Origin: a bacterium
GTDB lineage: Bacteria; Verrucomicrobiota; Verrucomicrobiae; JAJYAR01
Direction: 5' to 3'
Assembly (NCBI GenBank): GCA_021779435.1
Contig: JAJYAR010000028.1
Coordinates: forward strand, 1 to 13,721
Length of the DNA: 13,721 nucleotides
Part shown: positions 8,109 to 13,721 of the stretch, piece by piece
How positions within the stretch are numbered: position 1 is the first letter of the stretch
Layout of the letters: each line of letters begins with the position of its first letter
Position numbers and translations under genes: made by a program
Notes under the pieces: generated by a model
What the model saw: only the letters and a program-made list of their open reading frames with translations
The model's database searches: none
What the model was told of the DNA's origin: nothing

Positions 8109-8138
8109 CTGACATTTGTCTTGCACTTCCGCTATATC
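8109..8138 (+). promoter_or_regulatory. Candidate promoter for the DUF697 gene
   Basis: CTGACA (8109-8114) and TATATC (8133-8138) are separated by 18 bp and match the sigma70 -35 and -10 boxes at five and four of six bases. Transcription would begin near 8145, leaving a short leader before ATG 8156. An overlapping alternative of the extracytoplasmic-function type, GGAACGT (8094-8100) with GTCTT (8118-8122) 17 bp on, is also visible. Neither is proven. Confidence 0.35.
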
Positions 8139-8155
8139 AGGGGTTTACGGAAGTC

Positions 8156-8704
8156 ATGGAAGCCATTGCTACCCCTCCCGTACCTGCGGTCGCCGCCGTC
8201 GAACCCGAAGTCGCCCCGCTCTCGAAACAACAGCAGTCCGAGAAACTGATCAAAGATCACATTCTCTGGTCGGCTGGTGCCGGTCTCATCCCGTTCCCGC
8301 TGCTTGATATTGCAGGCATCACCGCCGCCCAGATCCGCCTGGTTGCGAAAATGTCGGAGGTGTATGGAGTCGGCTTCAGCGAGCATCGCGTAAAGAATAT
8401 CGTCCCCCCGCTGATCGCCTCCGTTGGCGTCGTTCCGGCGGGCGCGGCCATCGTTTCCAGCCTGGTGAAGTCGATCCCGGTGCTCGGCACCGCGGTGGGC
8501 GTCGCCTCGATGCCGGCCGTTGCCGGTGCGACGACGTACGCCATCGGCAAGGTTTTCATCAGCCACTTTGAAGCGGGCGGCACGCTCCTCGACTTCAATC
8601 CCGAGAAGATGAAGGCGTACTATGCCGACATGTTCAAGGAGGGCAAAAAGGTCGCCGAGACCGCGATCAAGGAACAGGACGCCGCCAAGCCGGCCAAGAA
8701 ATAA
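8156..8704 (+). CDS. DUF697 (YcjF-like) hydrophobic protein
   Basis: A 182-aa protein with an Ala/Pro-rich N-terminus (1-22), then a helical, hydrophobic DUF697-type core. The core shows the family pattern of a charged helix leading into SAGAGLIPFPLLDIAG (39-54) and AAQIRLVAKMSEVYGV (57-72). A glycine-rich hydrophobic part (82-132) probably forms membrane-associated hairpins, and a Lys-rich tail follows. DUF697 domains often occur with GTPase domains, but none is attached here and the function is unknown. ATG 8156 is chosen over the longer open frame because the conserved part begins well after it and GGAAG, a weak Shine-Dalgarno, lies just upstream. The next gene follows after 18 bp, so the two probably form a bicistronic unit ending at the terminator at 8931. 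Confidence 0.85.
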   Translation: MEAIATPPVPAVAAVEPEVAPLSKQQQSEKLIKDHILWSAGAGLIPFPLLDIAGITAAQIRLVAKMSEVYGVGFSEHRVKNIVPPLIASVGVVPAGAAIVSSLVKSIPVLGTAVGVASMPAVAGATTYAIGKVFISHFEAGGTLLDFNPEKMKAYYADMFKEGKKVAETAIKEQDAAKPAKK

Positions 8705-8722
8705 TCCGCAGCGACCGGCCCG

Positions 8723-8908
8723 ATGCTCCTCCCCTTCTTCATTCCAATGTTCGCGTACGTGCTGCTTTCGCTGCTCGTCGCTTACATGGGGCAGAATACA
8801 AAATTCGGCTTCTGGGGGAATTTCTGGGTGTCCTTCTTCCTTACACCGATCGTCGGAATCGTGGTCCTCATCGCCCAGGACCGCCGTCCCGCCCAGCGCG
8901 TTCGGTAG
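8723..8908 (+). CDS. Small two-helix membrane protein, function unknown
   Basis: A 61-aa protein with two hydrophobic helices, about 3-21 and 30-51, joined by a short polar loop (GQNTKFG). It ends in a basic tail (DRRPAQRVR) that should lie in the cytoplasm. The pattern of a KFGFW turn followed by SFFLTPIVGIVVL resembles small uncharacterised bacterial membrane proteins; no function is assigned. It lies 18 bp after the DUF697 gene and 22 bp before a strong terminator, which supports its being a real expressed gene and the last of its transcript. No Shine-Dalgarno is visible before ATG 8723, so translation may depend on the upstream gene. Confidence 0.78.
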   Translation: MLLPFFIPMFAYVLLSLLVAYMGQNTKFGFWGNFWVSFFLTPIVGIVVLIAQDRRPAQRVR

Positions 8909-8930
8909 CAGCGGCAAAGTCACAGCTTTC

Positions 8931-8962
8931 AAAAGCGCCGCCTCCATGCGGCGCTTTTTTTT
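8931..8962 (+). terminator. Intrinsic (Rho-independent) terminator
   Basis: A perfect stem of seven GC-rich pairs (GCGCCGC, 8935-8941, with GCGGCGC, 8948-8954) around the six-base loop CTCCAT is extended by four A-T pairs. Eight T follow (8955-8962). It ends the DUF697/small membrane protein unit. On the minus strand only four T follow the stem, so it may also act weakly on the convergent protease transcript. Confidence 0.93.
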
Positions 8963-8977
8963 GCGCGATCGGCGGAA

Positions 8978-9007
8978 GGCGCGCCAGCGGAGCCACTCCG
9001 TCGCGCC
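8978..9007. repeat. Inverted repeat downstream of the pseudoprotease gene
   Basis: GGCGCG (8978-8983) pairs with CGCGCC (9002-9007), and inside it CGGAG (8988-8992) pairs with CTCCG (8996-9000) around a three-base loop. It lies 9 bp past the stop of the minus-strand gene. No T-tract follows on the minus strand, so its role as a terminator or a transcript-end stabiliser is uncertain. Confidence 0.4.
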
Positions 9008-9016
9008 GGCACCTGG

Positions 9017-10402
9017 TCACTTCATCTTCACGCGCAGCACCGCCGTCTCCGTGCCGCGGCTCACCAGGATGACGGCCTCGACGCGCGCCTCATCGGCCTC
9101 GATGGCGGCAAGTTTCTCCGCAGCCGCCGCGAATGTCTTCACCTCGGTGCCGTCGATCTCGCGGACCCAGTCGTCCTCCCGGAGTCCCGCCGTCGCCGCA
9201 GGACTGCCGGCTTTCACATAGTGCACAACGACGCCGGTGTTGTCCGCCTGCTTGATCCGTCGCACGACGGCGTCGCCAAAGACAAACTCGCGCACCGTGA
9301 CGCCGATCCGGTCGAAATAACGCCGTTCAGCCTCGCGGAGGAGCTTGGGCTCGTCGCCCAGAACCGCGCGAAGCTCCAGGCGTTCGCTGCCGCGCAGCAC
9401 GGTCAATGCAAGGGGATCGCCTGGATGGCGCCGCTCAACCTCGCGTTCGATATACGTCGGAACGACGGAGTTCGGCTTCAGCGGCGGCACCGGTTTTCCG
9501 TCAATCGCCAGGATGATGTCCCTCGCTCGAAGCCCGGCCTTTTCAGCGGGGCTGCCCTCGAGCACCTCGCTGACGACCGCTCCTGACTGCGAGCCCAGGT
9601 TCAGGAACTTCGCCACGTCGCGGTCCATCGGCTCGAGACCGTATTCGCCAAGCCAGGCAATGGGACGACCGGAGACCGACGCGGGAACTCGACCGAGGTT
9701 CGGCAGCACTTCGTCGTTCAACAGAAACACACTGCTCTCCTCGATGTTGACGAGCGTCACCGGCTGCGCGCGGCCGCCGCGCCCAAACTGGAGATACGAC
9801 TGGCCGAAGGAGCTGACGGCCAGGCCTACGAGGTTTCCCTCGGCGTCGAAGGCCGGCAGTCCCGGAGCGGCGACTTCCTGCTGTGCGATGCCGGTCCGCT
9901 GCGGGAGCGACGTGATCATCGCAACATGGCTCTGCATGACGTACGGAAGGAAATCTTCATCCTTGTTTCGAAGCCCGATGCCCCACACCAGGTCCGACAG
10001 CGCAACCTGCCGTGCGCCCGGCTTCGGCCCAAACATCGTGACCGGCGTCAGCCGCGACCGTATCTTTTCCTCGGCCCTCACAAAATGCCAGCCGGTGTAC
10101 GCATCGTTGCCAAGGTACTCTGCAGACGAACTCACGCCCTCCCCCGGAAGGTACACGCGAAAATCCTTCAGCTGCCAGAGCGCGGCCCGCGGATCGATCG
10201 CGCCGGACGGAAGCACAATCGTGCCATTGGCATCGATCACCGTCCCCATCGTCACGGTCTGACGGCGCTCCGCCTCCGTCTCGGTGACATACTCCACGGC
10301 CACGACGCATTTCAACCGTTCTGCAAGCAGTGCGGGGATATCCGCCGCGCGCGAAACCGCCGCGAGACAGACAAAGAGGAACAGGCGGGAAAATGAGGTC
10401 AT
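9017..10402 (-). CDS. HtrA-like pseudoprotease with two PDZ domains (catalytic triad lost)
   Basis: A 461-aa exported protein: signal peptide 1-20 (cleavage after SRAA), a degenerate trypsin-like domain (about 22-235), PDZ1 (about 250-345; SGAVVSEVLEGSPAEKAGLRARDIILAIDG in part) and PDZ2 (about 365-461; GSPAATAGLREDDWVREIDG). Aligned by eye with the neighbouring HtrA, the catalytic His falls at Gly67 (VLPSGAID), Asp at Gly104 (AYTGWHF) and the Ser motif GNSGGP at APGLPA (179-184) with Pro180 in the Ser position. All three residues are gone while both PDZ modules keep their core patterns, so it probably binds substrates or regulates its partner instead of cutting. Its ATG overlaps the stop of the active protease (ATGA), implying coupled translation. 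No frameshift or internal stop is present, so it is not a pseudogene. Confidence 0.88.
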   Translation of the reverse strand: MTSFSRLFLFVCLAAVSRAADIPALLAERLKCVVAVEYVTETEAERRQTVTMGTVIDANGTIVLPSGAIDPRAALWQLKDFRVYLPGEGVSSSAEYLGNDAYTGWHFVRAEEKIRSRLTPVTMFGPKPGARQVALSDLVWGIGLRNKDEDFLPYVMQSHVAMITSLPQRTGIAQQEVAAPGLPAFDAEGNLVGLAVSSFGQSYLQFGRGGRAQPVTLVNIEESSVFLLNDEVLPNLGRVPASVSGRPIAWLGEYGLEPMDRDVAKFLNLGSQSGAVVSEVLEGSPAEKAGLRARDIILAIDGKPVPPLKPNSVVPTYIEREVERRHPGDPLALTVLRGSERLELRAVLGDEPKLLREAERRYFDRIGVTVREFVFGDAVVRRIKQADNTGVVVHYVKAGSPAATAGLREDDWVREIDGTEVKTFAAAAEKLAAIEADEARVEAVILVSRGTETAVLRVKMK

Positions 10403-11793
10403 GGTTTGACGATATAAAGTGATACGTGCCGGTCGCGCTGCACCTCGAACAGCGTCGGCGCGGGTTTGGCAGTGTACGCCTCATGGGCCTTCTTCGCCGT
10501 CTCCAGCGAGACGACAGGCTCCTGGTTTATCTTCGTGATGATGTCACCGCGGGAGAGGCCGGCGATGTCGCCGGGGAAGCCGGACTGCACGCCGATCACG
10601 AGTACGCCCGTATCGTCGTCGAGCTGGTTGGTCCTGGCATACGCACGCGAAACCTTGCGCACGCTCAGCCCCCATTTTTCGAACGCCCACTCCTCGCCCA
10701 CCCGGCTCTCCAGTTTTTCCGTGGCGACCGAGTATTCCCGGGTGTCGCCGCCGCGCTTCACCAGCAGCCTGATCGACGCGCCGATCGGCTGGCGCGCGAT
10801 CATGTTCTGAATTGCAGGTAGCTGCTCGGGAAAGCGCCCGTCGATTTTCACCCCATTGATCGCGAGGACGATGTCGCTCGGACGCAGGCCCGCGCGCATG
10901 GCGGGCGAACCCGGATCAATGCTGTTGACGAGCATTCCGGTGTTCGAGGCCAGCGAGTAGAAATTCTCCAGGTCCTGCAGGGCGCCGGGGACAAGCCCGA
11001 TGTAGCTCCGGGTGATGGAGCCGTTGCGGACAAGAAGGTTCACGACGTCCTGGACGGTCGCCGCCGGGATCGCGAAGCCGAGGTTGTTTGCGCCAAGGTA
11101 GCCGCGCGACGTGATCCCCACGACCCTGCCATTCTCGGTGACGAGCGGTCCGCCCGAGTTGCCGGGGTTGATCGCGGCGTCGGTCTGGAGCCACGTGTTG
11201 AACATCCCCGTCTCGTACCCATTCACCCCGGTGGTGTCCTCGAAGTTCCGCGCGGTGTTCGAGATGATCCCGCGTGTGACCGTGCGGGTGAGGCCGTGCG
11301 GTGTGCCGACCGCGTAAACGACGTCCCCCGGCCGCAGGTCGCCGCTGTCGCCAAAACTGGCATGGGCGAACTTCAGGTTCCGCCGCTTCACTTCCGCCAT
11401 GTCGATGCGCAGCACCGCAAGGTCGGTCCAGTGATCCCAGCCCACAAGCTTCGCGCTGACACGCTCGAGGCTCGCGAGGGTGACACTGAGATCGACGGCG
11501 CGCGGACTGGCCACGTGGGCGTTGGTGACCACCAGGCCGTCGTCGGAGATGATCACTCCCGAACCGAGGCTCGCGCTGTAACGACGCGAGCCGGCTTCGA
11601 ACGCAAGTTCACGCACGTCGATCCGGACAACCGCGTCGAGCAGCTGGTTGAAACCGCGGGACATGCCTGCGGCCCGCGACGAAAGGGCCGGCATCACGAG
11701 AAGCGCGATGAAAAGGCCGGCGCCAAGACGCTGCAGGGAGGCGCGGACAGCTTCGGATCGGGTGATGATTGACCGGGCGGGGAAACGTTTCAC
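10399..11793 (-). CDS. HtrA/Deg-family periplasmic serine protease with two PDZ domains
   Basis: A 464-aa protein from a GTG start: a long signal peptide (1-42, hydrophobic 23-38), a trypsin-like domain (about 48-258), PDZ1 (about 262-355) and PDZ2 (about 370-464). The triad is intact: His93 in TNAHVASP, Asp124 in TDLAVLRI and Ser213 in [10 protein letters not shown]. DegP/DegQ/MucD relatives degrade or hold misfolded envelope proteins, working as trimers or larger cages. The frame stays open far upstream, antisense to leuS, so the start must be inferred. GTG 11791-11793 gives a normal signal peptide, whereas the first in-frame ATG (residue 34) falls within its hydrophobic core. No Shine-Dalgarno is visible. 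It precedes the pseudoprotease gene with a 4-bp overlap and diverges from leuS with 18 bp between the starts. Confidence 0.93.
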   Translation of the reverse strand: MKRFPARSIITRSEAVRASLQRLGAGLFIALLVMPALSSRAAGMSRGFNQLLDAVVRIDVRELAFEAGSRRYSASLGSGVIISDDGLVVTNAHVASPRAVDLSVTLASLERVSAKLVGWDHWTDLAVLRIDMAEVKRRNLKFAHASFGDSGDLRPGDVVYAVGTPHGLTRTVTRGIISNTARNFEDTTGVNGYETGMFNTWLQTDAAINPGNSGGPLVTENGRVVGITSRGYLGANNLGFAIPAATVQDVVNLLVRNGSITRSYIGLVPGALQDLENFYSLASNTGMLVNSIDPGSPAMRAGLRPSDIVLAINGVKIDGRFPEQLPAIQNMIARQPIGASIRLLVKRGGDTREYSVATEKLESRVGEEWAFEKWGLSVRKVSRAYARTNQLDDDTGVLVIGVQSGFPGDIAGLSRGDIITKINQEPVVSLETAKKAHEAYTAKPAPTLFEVQRDRHVSLYIVKP

Positions 11794-11811
11794 AGTGGCG
11801 GGTTCACACGA

Positions 11812-13721
11812 ATGGCTACCAAGTGCACAGACTACAACTTCCATGAGATCGAGCCGCACTGGCAAGGCTTCTGGGAGCAAAACCAAACATTCCGCGCGAT
11901 CGCGAACCCGTCGAAACCGAAGTACTACGTGCTCGACATGTTCCCGTATCCGTCCGGCGCGGGACTGCACATCGGCCATCCTGAAGGCTACACCGCGACG
12001 GACATCATCGCTCGGTACAAGCGGGCGAAGGGGTTCAGCGTCCTGCATCCGATCGGCTGGGACGCCTTCGGGCTTCCGGCGGAGCAGCATGCGGTCAAGA
12101 CCGGCACGCACCCGGCGTCCAACACCCGCAACAACATCACGAATTTCAGGCGCCAGATCAAAGCCCTCGGCTTCTCGTACGATTGGGACCGCGAGATCGA
12201 CACGACCGACCCGAAGTACTTCCGCTGGACGCAGTGGATATTCCTCCAGCTGTTCAAGCGCGGCCTGGCCTACGTCGACGAGCGTCCGGTCTGGTGGTGC
12301 CCCGAGCTCCGGACCGTCCTCGCGAACGAGGAGGTCGTGGACGGCAGGAGCGAGGTCGGCCACTTCCCCGTCGAGCGTCGCAACCTGCGCCAGTGGGTGC
12401 TCAAGATCACGGCGTACGCCGATCGCCTGCTCGCCGACCTGAAGGATGTCGACTGGCCTGATTCTACCAAGCGCATGCAGGAGGCCTGGATAGGCCGCAG
12501 TGACGGCGCGGAGGTGCTTTTCGATCTCGAAATGCCCGGCGCGGGCAAACTGAAGATTTTCACCACGCGTCCGGACACCCTGTTCGGGTGCACCTACATG
12601 GTGCTCGCGCCCGAGCATCCGCTTGTCGACGCGCTGACAACCGCCGAACAGAAGCCCGCGGTGGACGCCTATAGGAAAAAGGCGGCAGCCAAGAGCGATC
12701 TCGAGCGCACGGATCTCGCGAAGGACAAATCAGGCGTGTTCAGCGGCGCCTACGCGATCAACCCGGTGAATGGCAGCCGCGTGCCCATCTGGATCGCCGA
12801 CTACGTGCTGATGGGCTACGGCACCGGCGCAATCATGGCCGTTCCGGCGCATGACGAACGCGACTACGAATTCGCGAAGCAATACTCGCTGCCAATCATC
12901 CAGGTGATCGACAGCGCCGGCGCCCCGCTCCCCTTTGTCGGGGACGGCAGGCTGCTCAACTCGCCCGGGTACGACGGCATGGACTGGGCCGACGCGAAAC
13001 GAAAGATCACCGACGATCTCGCCGGCCGCGGCATCGGCAAGGCAACGGTCAACTACAAGCTCCGCGACTGGCTCTTCTCGCGCCAGCGTTACTGGGGCGA
13101 GCCGTTCCCGATCGTCTGGGTAAGTCCCGCCGATTACGAGCAGGCGAAGGCGGCCCGCCCCGCGGATTTCCCGCAACAACCGGTCACGTACGTGGAAGGA
13201 CAACAGACCTGGCACGCGATTCCGCTGCCGCCGTCCTCCCTGCCGCTGCAGCTGCCGGACGTGAAGTCCTACCTGCCGAGCGGCACCGGTGAGAGCCCGC
13301 TTGCCAACGAGACGCAATGGCTGGAGGTCTGGCTCGATCATCGGACCGGCGCAGCCGTCCCCGCGACCGAGCCCAAGCCCGCCGGCGCCGACTGGGTGCG
13401 CGGACGCCGCGAGACAAACACGATGCCGCAGTGGGCCGGCTCCTGCTGGTACTACCTGCGCTTCGTCGATCCCACCAACGACACCGCCTTCGCATCACCC
13501 GAAGCGCTGCGCTACTGGGGAACGCCCGACCTCTACGTCGGCGGTGCCGAGCACGCTGTCCTTCATCTCCTTTACGCGCGTTTCTGGCACAAGGTGCTGT
13601 TCGACCTCGGCGTCGTTCCCACGAACGAGCCGTTCAGCAAGCTGTTTCACCAGGGCATCATCCTCGGCGAGGACGGCGAGAAGATGTCCAAGAGCCGCGG
13701 CAACGTGGTCAATCCGGACAC
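11812..13721 (+). CDS. leuS: Leucyl-tRNA synthetase, C-terminal part beyond the window
   Basis: Class I aminoacyl-tRNA synthetase that charges tRNA-Leu in the cytoplasm. The first 636 codons are present; bacterial LeuRS is about 800-880 aa, so the anticodon-binding and C-terminal domains are cut off by the window edge. Visible features are [12 protein letters not shown] with the HIGH signature at 53-56, [12 protein letters not shown], the threonine-rich editing motif TTRPDTLFG (251-259), [15 protein letters not shown] (editing domain), [10 protein letters not shown] (424-433), GSCWYYLRF and KMSKS (624-628). ATG 11812 fits the usual LeuRS N-terminus ([11 protein letters not shown]). There is no Shine-Dalgarno, and any promoter must lie within the start of the divergent protease gene. 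Cysteine pairs of the zinc-binding type are absent around 160-200 and 430-480. Confidence 0.98.
   Translation, partial: MATKCTDYNFHEIEPHWQGFWEQNQTFRAIANPSKPKYYVLDMFPYPSGAGLHIGHPEGYTATDIIARYKRAKGFSVLHPIGWDAFGLPAEQHAVKTGTHPASNTRNNITNFRRQIKALGFSYDWDREIDTTDPKYFRWTQWIFLQLFKRGLAYVDERPVWWCPELRTVLANEEVVDGRSEVGHFPVERRNLRQWVLKITAYADRLLADLKDVDWPDSTKRMQEAWIGRSDGAEVLFDLEMPGAGKLKIFTTRPDTLFGCTYMVLAPEHPLVDALTTAEQKPAVDAYRKKAAAKSDLERTDLAKDKSGVFSGAYAINPVNGSRVPIWIADYVLMGYGTGAIMAVPAHDERDYEFAKQYSLPIIQVIDSAGAPLPFVGDGRLLNSPGYDGMDWADAKRKITDDLAGRGIGKATVNYKLRDWLFSRQRYWGEPFPIVWVSPADYEQAKAARPADFPQQPVTYVEGQQTWHAIPLPPSSLPLQLPDVKSYLPSGTGESPLANETQWLEVWLDHRTGAAVPATEPKPAGADWVRGRRETNTMPQWAGSCWYYLRFVDPTNDTAFASPEALRYWGTPDLYVGGAEHAVLHLLYARFWHKVLFDLGVVPTNEPFSKLFHQGIILGEDGEKMSKSRGNVVNPD

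Larger units (their letters stand above)
7941..8155. promoter_or_regulatory. Divergent intergenic region between SPFH and DUF697 genes
   Basis: This is a 215-bp non-coding gap between two divergent start codons, the only divergent spacer here with room for regulation. The reading frame of the DUF697 gene stays open back to 7979, but the first ATG is at 8156 and upstream codons give no recognisable protein, so it is treated as non-coding. It is locally less GC-rich next to the SPFH gene (7941-7960). It contains GGCATTCC at 8042-8049 and 8102-8109, a related GGCATCCC at 8012-8019, and the candidate promoters listed separately. Confidence 0.6.

Noticed and set aside
9345..10262. 305-aa plus-strand open frame opposite the pseudoprotease gene
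   Set aside because: The composition is Ser/Arg/Pro-rich and no domain is seen, whereas the minus strand has two clear PDZ domains.
9017..10402. Treating the triad-less protease as a pseudogene
   Set aside because: The frame is intact over 461 codons with a signal peptide and conserved PDZ cores, so a functional pseudoenzyme is more likely.
11794..12618. N-terminal extension of the protease frame antisense to leuS
   Set aside because: leuS is unmistakable on the other strand, and the protease signal peptide begins naturally at GTG 11793.
1..13721. Search for tRNA or rRNA genes, CRISPR arrays, transposase genes, toxin-antitoxin or known defence modules
   Set aside because: By eye nothing matched: no spaced direct-repeat arrays, insertion-sequence ends or recombinase motifs, and gaps between genes are too short for most RNA genes.

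Overview
The window is about 13.7 kb of GC-rich, gene-dense bacterial DNA with eleven protein-coding genes and no RNA genes, insertion sequences, CRISPR arrays or obvious foreign island. Product types, high GC, weak or missing Shine-Dalgarno sites and the protein style (SH3-like plus DUF481 proteins, Ala/Pro-rich linkers) suggest a Verrucomicrobiota bacterium, perhaps Opitutaceae. This is inference from reading; no search was run.

Layout. (1) 77-2907, + strand: a DinG/XPD-type iron-sulfur DNA helicase overlaps by 4 bp with a PP2C-type Ser/Thr phosphatase. (2) 3002-7940, - strand: a tight four-gene run, in transcription order an SPFH/prohibitin-like membrane protein, a PotD/PotF-like substrate-binding lipoprotein, a DUF481 outer-membrane beta-barrel protein, and a SyrD/PvdE/YojI-type fused ABC exporter. 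Together they cover the inner membrane, periplasm and outer membrane. (3) 7941-8155: a divergent promoter region. (4) 8156-8908, + strand: a DUF697-like protein and a 61-residue two-helix membrane protein, closed by a strong intrinsic terminator at 8931-8962. (5) 9017-11793, - strand: an active-looking HtrA/Deg protease, followed with a 4-bp overlap by a related two-PDZ protein that has lost all three catalytic residues. (6) 11812 to the window end, + strand: leuS (leucyl-tRNA synthetase), missing its C-terminal part and starting only 18 bp from the divergent protease gene.

Most of the window serves the cell envelope. The two items most worth attention are the HtrA protease/pseudoprotease pair and the SPFH-binding protein-DUF481-ABC exporter operon. 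Neither is proven to be a new system; both are testable from conservation of gene order.
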